Assembly (NCBI GenBank): GCA_030019325.1 | Contig: JASEFB010000003.1 | Coordinates: forward strand, 1 to 33,345 | Origin: an archaeon | Lineage (GTDB): Archaea; Halobacteriota; Syntropharchaeia; Alkanophagales; Methanospirareceae | DNA: 33,345 bases | Reading direction: 5' to 3' | Part shown: positions 15,745-23,863 of the stretch, one piece after another | Numbering within the stretch: position 1 is the stretch's first letter | Layout of the letters: each line of letters opens with the position of its first letter | The notes under the pieces: generated by a model | Seen by the model: the letters and a program-made list of their open reading frames with translations, nothing else | Database searches by the model: none | Told to the model about the DNA's origin: nothing | Position numbers and translations under genes: made by a program

Positions 15745-15948
15745 TCACCACCTCAAAGCACATAGGCCTTGCTCAGACTTAAAACTTGTGCAAAAATTTT
15801 TATTTTTTACATCCCACGGCATGGGATCGAAAAACCGGGAGATATGTAAAAAAAAGACACCAGTGATGGCTAGGACCCTCAGCCAGTCTATATCGTGACG
15901 TCTTTCTGGCTTGCTCTCGCCCAAGGTCACCCCCGGTTTCGGGTACAT
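15745..15948 (-). pseudogene. N-terminal stub of an acyltransferase-3 family membrane protein
   Basis: Residues 16-50 (RRHDIDWLRVLAITGVFFLH and the following SRFFDPMPWDVKN) match the start of acyltransferase-3/OafA-type membrane proteins, including the R-x-x-x-I-D-W-L-R opening and the first membrane helix. The family is usually 350-400 residues with about ten helices, but here the frame ends after 67 codons, just before the GYD gene. The remaining helices are absent from the window, so this is a deletion remnant. Confidence 0.7.
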
Positions 15949-15980
15949 CTCAGGTAGATTTTATTGAGATGCTGCCAGTT

Positions 15981-16139
15981 TTACTTCTTCTCTTTAAATC
16001 CATGTAGTAGCGTTAATAACCCCAGTATGGCCATGATTCCTCCGCCAAAGAACTTAGCTGCAGGACCGGTCACATATACAAAGATATATATCGCTACAAT
16101 CAAGAATACTGCTCCTAAGAAGACTTTTCCAGTATCCAT
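15981..16139 (-). CDS. Small two-helix membrane protein (52 aa)
   Basis: The protein runs from ATG 16139 to TAA 15981-15983. A ribosome site AGGTGA lies 6 bases before the start. It has two hydrophobic segments, VFLGAVFLIVAIYIFVYVTG and GGGIMAILGLLTLLHG, then a basic/acidic tail FKEKK. I know no family for it. Good translation signals and a clean hydrophobic pattern support a real gene. It is the last gene before the insertion element. Confidence 0.6.
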   Translation of the reverse strand: MDTGKVFLGAVFLIVAIYIFVYVTGPAAKFFGGGIMAILGLLTLLHGFKEKK

Positions 16140-16203
16140 TTTTTTCACCTCATCTTTAACTTAAACATATGGCTACATATGCATGTAAAGGTTTCCTTCT
16201 TTG

Positions 16204-17419
16204 GGGCTTCATCCCGAAAGTCAATATAGATCGAGGGACATTAGGCATCTTATCCTCGGCGGTGATAAACTATATCTTATTTAAAGAGCATATACACTAA
16301 TGGAGGATTTTGGGAGTTCCTTGCTGCTGCCAGTATGGAATTACTGGCAGTTCACCCAAAAGGGGATTCCCAAATCCTTTGCCCTTTCAATATAGAGCAC
16401 TCTTTTGATATTATACGCCAATACTTTTATTGCGAGTTCTCTCCGCTTTAGCCAACCTTTTATGCTCCTAACATTAGGCCCCCAACACCTTTTGAGGCTT
16501 GAGAACACAGCCTCTACAATGCTTCTTATGTGATACTCGTCCATCCATTCATCCGGATTGTCAGTATATGCCTTGAATGATATTTGCCACGCCGGATATC
16601 CTCTCGCCTTACCCGTAGCATTTGCCTTGAAACAGAGAAATGGCTTGCCCTTTTTGTCTGCCACCGCCTGGCAGTTGGCCCTGGAGGAATACGCCTTATC
16701 TCCAGCAGCCTTGCCGATACGGGGTAAATCTTTGATCAGCCATTTGAATTCTTTGGAATCAGAACCTTTCCAATCCGTTATCGTGAAATGCAGAATTATC
16801 CCCGTATCAACGTCAATGACGATATGGAGTTTGATATAATCTTTTTTCGTAGATTTGCGTTTTATTCTGATGTCAAGCCATTTACTGCTTGTTTTAAGGC
16901 TGAATCCAGAGCTATCCACTGCGACGTCCACCCCTCTTCGCCTCATTTGAAAGGTAACGAGCCTTGAAATCAGTCGAATATACGATGTAGGCATTTTCAG
17001 CATTCCTCGTGCTATAACACTATGCCCTGGCAGTTGTTCGAGATGTAGATGTTGCGCTACGAAGGTGTTGGTTTTGAAGTATGCTTCTATGCCATCGTAT
17101 GATCGGCTAAGGAATATCTTCATGAAAAGGCAGACGGCAACCCCAGCATGGACGACCGAATGAGTTCCGTTCCCAAGGAGGATCCACTTTTCTCACCACC
17201 GCTATTAGGGACAAGGCAACGAGGTGATCAAAGTCACGGTTCACCTGGTTGGCAAGACGCGGAGAGATTCGTCTTTTAGGCTTTCCCATAGAGGGGTATA
17301 GGTGATTTTAAATATGGTATCTTTCCCCTGCACAGTACACCAGATGAGCTTCTTGAAATAAAAATAGAGAGATGACACCCTATTGAGGGATTTCACCCCC
17401 TCGTTTTGGGATGAAGCCC
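16204..17419. mobile_element. IS5-like insertion sequence with inverted ends and target duplication (1216 bp)
   Basis: The ends are GGGCTTCATCCC (16204-16215) and its reverse complement GGGATGAAGCCC (17408-17419), extending imperfectly to about 16 bp. TTCTTTG flanks both sides directly (16197-16203 and 17420-17426; 8 bp if one end base is assigned to the target). It contains one minus-strand transposase gene broken by a frameshift. The length, DDE transposase type and 7-8 bp duplication fit the IS5 superfamily (the archaeal ISH1 group has 8-bp duplications), but the exact group is not certain. The matching target duplication means the copy has not been rearranged since insertion. Confidence 0.85.
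16341..17289 (-). pseudogene. Frameshifted DDE transposase of the insertion sequence
   Basis: The start is ATG 17289 (MGKPKRRISPRLANQVNRDF), with a TATA-like TTTAAATATGG stretch about 17305-17313 upstream. That frame stops at 17107. The rest of the protein lies in the +1 frame: reading ...VVRK then WILLGNGTHSVVHAGVAVCLF joins it to MKIFLSRSYDGIEAYF if one base is removed from the TTTT run (17188-17191). In the 260-residue part the DDE triad is visible as D70 (VAVDSSG), D142 (AAGDKAYSS) and E204, and the IS4/IS5 signature Y-x2-R-x3-E-x6-K is intact (Y197, R200, E204, K211). A sequencing error or programmed shift cannot be excluded. Confidence 0.8.
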
Positions 17420-17712
17420 TTCTTTGGTAACGGTTCGGGATTCGTGAAGGGAGCAAAATAAGTTCGTCCAAAATCCAGTTCTCACCACTTATTTCATGGC
17501 CGTTTCGGATTTTAAAAGTGTTGACTTTTTTCTACGCTTCGTTCATAGCCGCCTCGGGTTTCGGGTTCAGTATTTTTTGATGCGAAGGTAAAAAGTAAGG
17601 CTCAAAACTCATAAAATATTCTTCAGTTGTAGAATCTAAAGTAGCTATTTTTCCCGGGACGGAAGAATATGCACCGACACGTGAGGTGTTTTTCAGGGTT
17701 TGTAGAGCCCTG
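17420..17712. other. Non-coding stretch right of the insertion sequence
   Basis: I see no convincing gene, RNA or repeat here beyond the target duplication copy at its left end. Several short hydrophobic or T-rich runs have no start signals. Confidence 0.4.
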
Positions 17713-18063
17713 TTATATAAAATAAGATTGACTACACTCCTTATAGCATCTCTCCTTAAATGGGCATCCTTCCCCTGTCCAGCAACTTAGATATGCAGAT
17801 TCGTATTTTGGTTCGATTTTATCGCAGAAATCCCAGGGTCTTATTAACCGCTCATTGCAGTACCTGACACTCCCATCTTTGATACCTTTGATGAGTTCAT
17901 TCATGGATTCTGTTATGGAATACTTCCATGAAGGTATCCTGATTTCTCTACCACCAAATTCGAAAATAATCTCTTCACCAGTGAATTCCTTTTTTACATC
18001 AAAAACAGCTTGTTTTATCTTTGCAAATTTCCACTGGTTACAGGAATAGCAACAACCTTTCAT
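17713..18063 (-). CDS. Cys-rich hypothetical protein (116 aa)
   Basis: Nine cysteines are spread over both ends: C4, C5 and C8 near the start (KGCCYSCNQ), then C69, C80, C94, C100, C106 and C110. The last four fall in SCWTGEGCPFKERCYKECS, which resembles a metal-binding or Fe-S-type ligand group. The middle (EEIIFEFGGREIRIPSWKYSI) is a beta-type section. I do not recognise the family and see no signal peptide. ATG 18063 lacks a clear ribosome site. It sits alone between the insertion element and a tRNA gene on the same strand. Confidence 0.6.
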   Translation of the reverse strand: MKGCCYSCNQWKFAKIKQAVFDVKKEFTGEEIIFEFGGREIRIPSWKYSITESMNELIKGIKDGSVRYCNERLIRPWDFCDKIEPKYESAYLSCWTGEGCPFKERCYKECSQSYFI

Positions 18064-18180
18064 AGCTATCTTAAACTTGAGGTGTTATGAACTCACTGCA
18101 TTTAAGCTTCTTACTCCTCAATTCTTTTTTCCTCCGAGAAATCACTTCTATTACCATCTACAACTTTACTGGTAAATTTA

Positions 18181-18264
18181 TGCGGGGGGCGTGATTTGAA
18201 CACGCGGACTCCTCCGAGACAGGGTCCTAAGCCCTGCGCCTTTTCCTAACTCAGCAACCCCCGC
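18181..18264 (-). tRNA. tRNA-Leu (UAG)
   Basis: The 84-nt class II tRNA on the minus strand has acceptor stem GCGGGGG/CCCCCGC, a D-arm beginning GCTGAGTTAGG, an anticodon stem-loop CAGGGCTTAGGACCCTG with UAG in the loop, a long variable arm and the T-arm GCGTGTTCAAATCACGC. The discriminator is A and CCA is not encoded. A TATA-like tract (ATATATATTATC on the minus strand, about 18314-18325) lies about 50 bases upstream. No intron is seen. Confidence 0.95.
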
Positions 18265-18536
18265 ATAACGCAATTTGAGCACACCTGCATGTTAATCCTT
18301 TGGTGCGTTTTGATAATATATATGCTAATTCAACTTAATTTAACACGACTGGCACCGAAGTGCTGATTTATATGACATATTCCATTTTCGTTGCTTATCG
18401 GCATATACTATTAAATTAAATCATAAATTTGATACTATAATAAAAATTTTTTTCAAATATATGTAATTTTCTTTAAAATATACGAAGTTTTTTAAAAAAG
18501 AGTGCCAAGACTTTGATTACCCTAAGGGAAGAAAAG

Positions 18537-19607
18537 ATGCGAGAAATTGGGGATGAATCTGTGTATGAAGGAGAGGAAGTAAAGATAATGCGCGATGAGG
18601 AATTAGAGAAGTCCTTGGAACGGGCACGAACAGTCATAAAGGTAGTTGGATGCGGGGGGAGCGGGACCAACACGATACGGAGGATGACCGAAGAAGGTAT
18701 TTTTGGTGCTGAGCTCTTTGCATTGAACACTGATGCTCAACATTTGTTGTTCTCGAAAGTGGAGAGGAAGCTATTGATCGGAAAGAAGACCACGCGTGGA
18801 CTTGGAGCAGGGAGTATTCCACGGTTTGGAGAGGAGGCCGCGAGGGAGAACGAACCAGATATAAGGGCAATAGTTGAGAACGCAGATATGGTCTTTGTCA
18901 CCTGTGGCTTAGGGGGTGGCACGGGTACAGGAGCAGCGCCCGTCGTTGCACAGGCAGCGCAAGAAGCAGGTGCGCTCACCATTGGCGTCGTAACACTACC
19001 GTTTAGTGCCGAAGGTGCGATAAGACTGGAGAATACGGCTTATGGACTTGAGCGACTGCGTGAAAATACTGACACGTTGATTGTGATACCAAATGACAAG
19101 CTCCTGGATGTGGTTCCACATTTGCCTTTAAACGAAGCATTTGAAGTCGCCGATGAGGTGCTGATGCTATCAGTTAAGGGACTAACCGAGCTGATAACCA
19201 AACCAGGTCTTATAAATCTGGACTTCGCCGACGTGAGGACGGTGATGAAAGATGGTGGAATGGCAATGATCGGATTTGGGGAATCTGATGGAGAGAATAA
19301 AGCAATCGAATCAGTGAGAAAGGCGGTAAGCTCTCCGTTGCTTGAGGTTGATGTGACTGATGGGAAAGCCGCTCTGGTAAACGTAATCGGTGGAGGGGAC
19401 ATGACCGTAGAGGAAGCGGAAGGCGCGCTTCAGGAAGTATATAAGATGATGAATCCCGAAGCACGAATTATCTGGGGGGTGCAGGTAAGCCCGGAGCTGA
19501 AGAGCATGATACGAACGTTGCTCATCGTGACCGGCGTCAAATCAGAGCAAATTTATGCACGGAAGGTGGTCAAGAAAGAGAACTTTGGCATTGAGATAGT
19601 GCATTAA
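18537..19607 (+). CDS. ftsZ: Cell-division GTPase FtsZ (356 aa)
   Basis: FtsZ polymerises with GTP to form the division ring. The nucleotide-binding signature GLGGGTGTGAAPVVA is present, and the N-terminal nucleotide loop appears as VVGCGGSGTN. The synergy (T7) loop reads NLDFADVRTVM and supplies the catalytic acidic residue. The start is uncertain: ATG 18537 is chosen, but TTG 18513 and ATG 18588 are in frame. The 18588 start has the better purine-rich site (GGAGAGGAAG). There is no long C-terminal tail and no clear C-terminal partner-binding motif. Archaea often have FtsZ1 and FtsZ2; I cannot assign the subtype by eye. The gene stands alone on the plus strand, convergent with the DUF1464 gene. 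Confidence 0.95.
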   Translation: MREIGDESVYEGEEVKIMRDEELEKSLERARTVIKVVGCGGSGTNTIRRMTEEGIFGAELFALNTDAQHLLFSKVERKLLIGKKTTRGLGAGSIPRFGEEAARENEPDIRAIVENADMVFVTCGLGGGTGTGAAPVVAQAAQEAGALTIGVVTLPFSAEGAIRLENTAYGLERLRENTDTLIVIPNDKLLDVVPHLPLNEAFEVADEVLMLSVKGLTELITKPGLINLDFADVRTVMKDGGMAMIGFGESDGENKAIESVRKAVSSPLLEVDVTDGKAALVNVIGGGDMTVEEAEGALQEVYKMMNPEARIIWGVQVSPELKSMIRTLLIVTGVKSEQIYARKVVKKENFGIEIVH

Positions 19608-19708
19608 GACACGGTTCTAGTAACGCTTGAATTTTATTAAAACGTTCAACAAAAAGGTAAAAAGCGAGGGGTAAGAGGCACTAATAGCGCTAGGATTTTT
19701 ATTAATCT

Positions 19709-20842
19709 TTATTTAAACCGCACGAATCTCTCTGGAACTCCCTTAAACTTTGGATGATGGATATAATCCAGAGCAGTCCCTTTGGCTTCGCGTATCTTCA
19801 TCCACTCGATCAACTCCTTAAATACACCTCCGGCCAATCCATCGGCTACCATCGCATACCCCTGAGCCGTCTCCTTTGTCCTTTCGGCACCTTCTAAAAA
19901 GCCCAATGCACGTACGTCAGCGTGATTCGAAAGTCTCGTTATCAGCTCCTCTTTTATCTCCTTCCGCTTCGTCCAACGCCCTGAAAGGAGAATTTCTTTC
20001 GGTCTTTTAACCGATACCTTCATCGACGCAACGGCTTTTTCTATACCCTCCATCATCGCGTCAAATGCGATCTCAGACTTTGCATCTTTTCTTCTCACAA
20101 ATTTGTCGGGGTCCATCTCACCGGTAATAGTGATCACACCGCCCTCAAAGGTGTCCTTCCGCTCCCAATCTCCGATGAGTTGCACCAACTCGCCATCTAA
20201 TGCCGAGATCGTTAGATAACCGATACCAGGAAACATCGATCCCCCTATGCCGTCCACGACTCGCCCCTTTTCTATGCCCATGACCGCATTGTAGCCAAAC
20301 CCAACTTCAACGAGAATAAATGAAACCTCTGAATGCGGGATTCCAAACCGTCTCGCTTGGTCATGAACCCCGAGAACAGTCACGGCTAACTTATCTGCAG
20401 TCCCCATATCCATCTTATTGATCTTCCGGTAATAGGGCACGGTCGGCAGTTGGATCACCCCCGGTATGAAGATAACCGGGAACTTCTCCCGCCTCATCCA
20501 TACCGAGAAATCAGTCATGTTCTTGTACAGTATCGCGCCAAAGACTCCCTCCTCTATCCCTTTCAGGATCTCCGCCTTCGTGGTCAGCAGAATATAATTG
20601 TAATACCACTCCTCGAAGATGCTTTCCGGGATCTCTTCTATGCGCGTGGGCTCAACGCCATACCCGGACGGTCCTGAAATGAGGTCTACGGGTAACGTTT
20701 CGCGGAGCGCATCGGTTATCCTTTCCGGTTCTTGTACTAAGTCAACGTTATCAAGCGGGTTTTCATAGTATACCTCGCCGTCCTCAATGGCACAGATATC
20801 CATGCTCTTCGTCCCAGGATCAATACCTGCTGCTCGCGTCAT
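19709..20842 (-). CDS. DUF1464 archaeal actin/hexokinase-like protein (377 aa)
   Basis: The sequence matches the archaeal DUF1464 family over its length. It begins with a phosphate-binding-type AGIDPGTKSMDICAI, as in ASKHA-fold ATPases, followed by PGVIQLPTVPYYRKINKMDMGTADK and the later VEVGFGYNAVMGIEKGRVVDGIGG. The family is conserved in euryarchaea but its function is unknown. It is divergent from the beta-RFA-P synthase gene, with 89 bases between the starts holding promoters in both directions. It ends 100 bases after ftsZ in convergent orientation. Confidence 0.85.
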   Translation of the reverse strand: MTRAAGIDPGTKSMDICAIEDGEVYYENPLDNVDLVQEPERITDALRETLPVDLISGPSGYGVEPTRIEEIPESIFEEWYYNYILLTTKAEILKGIEEGVFGAILYKNMTDFSVWMRREKFPVIFIPGVIQLPTVPYYRKINKMDMGTADKLAVTVLGVHDQARRFGIPHSEVSFILVEVGFGYNAVMGIEKGRVVDGIGGSMFPGIGYLTISALDGELVQLIGDWERKDTFEGGVITITGEMDPDKFVRRKDAKSEIAFDAMMEGIEKAVASMKVSVKRPKEILLSGRWTKRKEIKEELITRLSNHADVRALGFLEGAERTKETAQGYAMVADGLAGGVFKELIEWMKIREAKGTALDYIHHPKFKGVPERFVRFK

Positions 20843-20886
20843 CTATCATCACCAGCTATCGCAATTCTTCGCGTGTATTGGTGATA

Positions 20887-20898
20887 CATTTATATTAT
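20887..20898 (+). promoter_or_regulatory. TATA box of the beta-RFA-P synthase gene
   Basis: CATTTATATTATT at about 20887-20898 lies 34-45 bases before ATG 20932. It falls inside the longer open frame that begins at 20878, so that longer start is unlikely. Confidence 0.5.
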
Positions 20899-20931
20899 TC
20901 CATAAAATACTCGTGTACAAAGGGATATAAA

Positions 20932-21897
20932 ATGCGGGTTAGGATTTCTGCTCCAGCTCGGCTCCATTTAGGCGACTTAGACCCTTTTGCGCTTGGGAGA
21001 TTTGGCTATGCCCCCGTTCTCGCCATAACGGAGCCCAGAACCATCATTGAGGCGGATGAAGCTGAAAAGCTCGAAGTGGATGGAGTTGAGGCGGATGAAG
21101 CCAGAATCTACGCTCAGAGAATCTTGGAAGCGTTCAACCTCAAAGGTGCAAAGGTTACCGTTAAGACCACACCACCCCGACACTCAGGTTTTGGATCAAC
21201 GACTCAACTCTGCCTCACAGTGGGGAGAGCGGTAACAAAGGCTCATGGCCTGGACGTGCCGCTCCTTGAGTTGGTGAACGCTCTCAGACGTACCTCGACA
21301 GGCGGAATATACCCCTTCCAATTTGGTGGCTTCGTCGTAGCAGGTGGATTTCCTATTAAACCCGGTGAGCGAGTATGGTTGAGGGATGAGCCGCTGATTC
21401 CTCCCTTAATCTTCCGCTCTCATTTTCCTGAGGATTGGAGGTTCGTCTTGGTTCGGCCCTTGGTGGCACCGAAGAGTCCTGATAAAGAGAAGGAGGAAGA
21501 AGCTTTCCGCGCATTGAGGGCGGAAAAGGCGCCGGTTGAACTAATTCACAAAGGTTATTTCATCCTCGCCGCAAAACTCTTACCCGCCCTTCTTGAAAGA
21601 AATGCAGAGGCTTTTGGTAAAGCGCTCACAGAGATTCAGGTGACTGTTGGACGTATCTATCAACCGGTACAGGAGCACATTTTCAATCCCGCATCCCAAT
21701 GGCTTATACCAATACTCAACAGAAGCGGCGCATTAGGTATTGGACAGAGTTCATGGGGGCCAACCGTTTACGCCTTCACTGATAGTCCAGAGGCTGCGCA
21801 GAGCATTGCTGAGAAGATCGAGGTTGAGACCCGGGGAAGAGTCGAAGTGACACTCGTTGGGGCTGACAACTCAGGTGCACGGATCGAAGCTTTTTAA
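20932..21897 (+). CDS. mptG: Beta-ribofuranosylaminobenzene 5'-phosphate synthase (321 aa)
   Basis: The enzyme joins a p-hydroxybenzoate-type acid to PRPP in the first committed step of tetrahydromethanopterin synthesis. The GHMP-like protein starts MRVRISAPARLHLGDLDPFA, the family-typical opening. The phosphate-binding PPRHSGFGSTTQLCL and the late block GALGIGQSSWGPTVYAF are intact. Length is normal. The start was chosen at ATG 20932 because it gives the usual N-terminus and follows the TATA box. It is a single gene with no methanopterin gene beside it. Its presence implies C1 metabolism through tetrahydromethanopterin, as in methanogens, ANME archaea and Archaeoglobus. Confidence 0.93.
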   Translation: MRVRISAPARLHLGDLDPFALGRFGYAPVLAITEPRTIIEADEAEKLEVDGVEADEARIYAQRILEAFNLKGAKVTVKTTPPRHSGFGSTTQLCLTVGRAVTKAHGLDVPLLELVNALRRTSTGGIYPFQFGGFVVAGGFPIKPGERVWLRDEPLIPPLIFRSHFPEDWRFVLVRPLVAPKSPDKEKEEEAFRALRAEKAPVELIHKGYFILAAKLLPALLERNAEAFGKALTEIQVTVGRIYQPVQEHIFNPASQWLIPILNRSGALGIGQSSWGPTVYAFTDSPEAAQSIAEKIEVETRGRVEVTLVGADNSGARIEAF

Positions 21898-21982
21898 TAC
21901 TACATCTTCATTGCCTGCAGCTTCTTATGCATGGTCTACCAATTACTTTCGTTTATCCATTCTCAGCTTTTATTGTCCATTA

Positions 21983-22726
21983 CTAGAAGGCGTAAACAAT
22001 TCTCACGCTCGCGCTAACCTCAACCTCTGAAGGGGTTATCGGTGTAGGAGCTGGCACAGGGGCAGCCTCCATAGGGGCTGCAATGCGAACGATTGGATAT
22101 GGGTAGTAATCTTCAACTGAAATCTTTACAGGATATATACTCACTATCCCCATCTCCCCAGCCACAACATCTGCTTTGCTTTGAGCATTATTAACCGCTT
22201 TCCGTAACGCATCGCTATATGCGGTCTCTCTCAGCGTCTCAGAAAGTTGGAAGGTGATCGAATCAATTCTGTTCGCCCCTCCCTTTACCGCTGCATCTAT
22301 TGCCTTTCCGGCATCTTCTGGCTTGCTGACCACCTCGATCAAGTTCGTTGCACGGTATCCAACAATAACACTCTTTTGCTTCTTCCCTTCCAGCGTTACC
22401 TCTTCAACCCACTCGTAGATCGGAGTTATTGAATACTGCCGTGTTTTCACATCACCGATTCCCGCCTTCTTCAATGCATCGAAAACGTTCGTCATATTTC
22501 TCGAATTCATCGCGGCTGCATCTTTTGCGGTTGACGCTTCGCTCACAACGGCAATCATAACGTGTGCCTCATCTGGAGTAGTTTTAACAATGCCGTTCCC
22601 ACTCACCTCTATTGTTCTGTTAAATGCTTGCTCCTCTGAGAGCGAGGGAGAGAAAACCAGAGCTAAAGCCACTAAGGCGATCACGGCAAGCAGAAGCCCT
22701 GCAGCAAAGCCTATTTTCTTATTCAT
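21983..22726 (-). CDS. Secreted or membrane-anchored SIMPL (DUF541) protein (247 aa)
   Basis: A hydrophobic N-terminal segment (IGFAAGLLLAVIALVALALV, about residues 5-25) is a signal peptide or anchor. The rest matches the SIMPL/DUF541 family, with the opening IEVSGNGIVKTTPDEAHVMI and the core EEVTLEGKKQKSVIVGYRAT and QLSETLRETAYSDALRKAV. The family is found outside the cytoplasm; some bacterial members are linked to signalling or stress, but the biochemical role is unclear. It is a single gene, bordered downstream by mptG (convergent) and upstream by a transposable-element remnant. Confidence 0.88.
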   Translation of the reverse strand: MNKKIGFAAGLLLAVIALVALALVFSPSLSEEQAFNRTIEVSGNGIVKTTPDEAHVMIAVVSEASTAKDAAAMNSRNMTNVFDALKKAGIGDVKTRQYSITPIYEWVEEVTLEGKKQKSVIVGYRATNLIEVVSKPEDAGKAIDAAVKGGANRIDSITFQLSETLRETAYSDALRKAVNNAQSKADVVAGEMGIVSIYPVKISVEDYYPYPIVRIAAPMEAAPVPAPTPITPSEVEVSASVRIVYAF

Positions 22727-22868
22727 GCTTATAGAGTAGAGGGGGGTTATAACCTTAAATACCTTTTGTCTTTAGTCTCGTGTTGGCTATAACAACCATA
22801 ATGAGTTGGAATCCAAATCTTATCTCTTCTAATTACCCTTAGATTAATTTTGCACCCCTATTGAAAGC

Positions 22869-22898
22869 TTTAAATATAGTGTGCAATTTTGAACACTA
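22869..22898 (+). promoter_or_regulatory. Promoter-like box with inverted repeat inside the 438-bp element
   Basis: CTTTAAATATAG (about 22868-22879) resembles a TATA box. It runs into a perfect 6-bp inverted repeat, TAGTGT (22877-22882) and ACACTA (22893-22898) spaced by 10 bases, just before the ATG at 22900. This looks like an operator overlapping the transposase promoter of the former element. Confidence 0.4.
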
Positions 22899-22899
22899 C

Positions 22900-22974
22900 A
22901 TGACATTCATTCGCGCTCAGAGACACAAGATAAAAAACCGGAATCCAAGCCGAATAGTGCTTGACAGAGGGTAA
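22900..22974 (+). pseudogene. N-terminal relic in the 438-bp element (24 codons)
   Basis: ATG 22900 to TAA 22972-22974 gives a basic peptide beginning MTFIRAQRHKIKNRNPSRIV. It follows the TATA box and inverted repeat directly. It has the composition of a transposase N-terminus but is cut off by a stop. A further 25-codon fragment (MEKRIAEVKKESLAAAEKIF, 23134-23211) near the right end may be the C-terminus of the same gene. Confidence 0.35.
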
Positions 22975-23251
22975 GTGGGGAAAACGCAAAGATCGAATAA
23001 AAACTACTAAACCGAAGATTGAAGAGAGGTAAGGGCAGTAAGGAACTCAATCAAAAAGAGGGCGTTAGGTTTTTGTTAGTAGTTAAGAGGGAGAAATTGA
23101 TGAATCGGAATAGTATCTTGGCTCGTGGGGATTAATGGAGAAAAGGATTGCAGAGGTTAAAAAGGAGTCTTTAGCTGCTGCTGAGAAGATTTTTGATGGG
23201 TCCAACCGTTAATGGTTGTTATAGCGTGTTGGGCACGGAAAAAACGTAAAC

Positions 23252-23260
23252 TTTATATAA
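23252..23260 (+). promoter_or_regulatory. TATA box of the small-membrane-protein operon
   Basis: CTTTATATAAAGG at 23251-23263 is a strong archaeal TATA match about 100 bases before the first start codon (ATG 23362). It lies just outside the right end of the transposon remnant, so the operon keeps its own promoter. Confidence 0.55.
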
Positions 23261-23361
23261 AGGAAAAAACCGGAAGTCTTTTATAATATGTTATTTCTTT
23301 TTAACATAAAGCTAGAAATAAATAATAAAAAGTGATAAATGGATAATAGGGGTGATGAAAG

Positions 23362-23475
23362 ATGAAGGATAAAATTGGATTTGCGGAGCAGGCCCTTGGC
23401 GCTGTGATTCTCCTGTCTGGAGCTGTATATCTCGGGTTGTACTTTTACCTCAGCAGGAAAGGAGATTCAGAATGA
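23362..23475 (+). CDS. Small single-helix membrane protein (37 aa)
   Basis: The frame runs from ATG 23362 to TGA 23473-23475, with the ribosome site GGGGTGAT about 6 bases upstream. It has one hydrophobic helix (ALGAVILLSGAVYLGLYFYL) with polar ends KDKIGFAEQ and SRKGDSE. The stop overlaps the next start (ATGA at 23472), so translation is probably coupled. The family is unknown. It belongs to the operon of DUF2178-like proteins and an XRE regulator and may be a partner subunit of them. Confidence 0.65.
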   Translation: MKDKIGFAEQALGAVILLSGAVYLGLYFYLSRKGDSE

Positions 23476-23852
23476 AGACAGAATCAAGATGGACGGCTGT
23501 AAGGATTGCTCTTATCATGGTTATGTTGTTTTTGCTGTTCTGGAACGGCATAAATGAGACAAGCGTTTCTATAGCGACCACCATAATTATAGTTGTCGTA
23601 ATAATCAGCTTTCTCAGGTACAGATATCCTGAAAGATATCAGAAGGACGAGAGGACAAAAAAATTATCCTCCTATGCCGCTTCATGGTCATGGCTGATTA
23701 CACTTGTGACTATTGCGCTGCTCTTCTGGATAAATTATCTTGGCATTTTCGAACTCATTGCAACTCAGGTTCTAGGAACTGTATTATTTGTGATGATAAT
23801 AACAATGATTGCTTTCTACTGGTACTTCAACAGAATAGGAGACGTGGAATAG
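23472..23852 (+). CDS. DUF2178-like four-helix membrane protein (126 aa)
   Basis: Four hydrophobic segments (about residues 10-27, 32-48, 73-92 and 98-117) flank a central polar stretch with DERTKKLSSYAASWSW, which matches the D-E-R...A pattern of DUF2178 proteins. ATG 23472 overlaps the preceding stop and has a ribosome site AAAGGAG. It is followed 11 bases later by a second protein of the same type, and then by a small HTH regulator, an arrangement common for this family. Function unknown. The regulator may control these membrane proteins. Confidence 0.75.
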   Translation: MKTESRWTAVRIALIMVMLFLLFWNGINETSVSIATTIIIVVVIISFLRYRYPERYQKDERTKKLSSYAASWSWLITLVTIALLFWINYLGIFELIATQVLGTVLFVMIITMIAFYWYFNRIGDVE

Positions 23853-23863
23853 GAGGCGATGAC

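Larger units (their letters stand above)
22779..23232. mobile_element. 438-bp transposon remnant or MITE with 8-bp target duplication
   Basis: The element itself is 22787-23224. Its ends are CTATAACAACCAT on the left and the exact reverse complement on the right, and similarity continues for about 25 bp (right end reads GGTTGG where the left has GAGTTGG). The identical 8-mer CGTGTTGG directly flanks both ends (22779-22786 and 23225-23232), as after insertion with duplication. There is no long open frame, only two short peptides at 22900-22974 and 23134-23211, so it is non-autonomous or an internally deleted insertion sequence. The family is unknown; no other copy lies in this window. Confidence 0.8.

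Noticed and set aside
17241..17471. 76-codon minus-strand frame spanning the right end of the insertion element
   Set aside because: It crosses the terminal repeat and target duplication and overlaps the real transposase start at 17289 in another frame.
20878..20931. Upstream 18-codon extension of the beta-RFA-P synthase
   Set aside because: It contains the TATA box and precedes the family-typical N-terminus.
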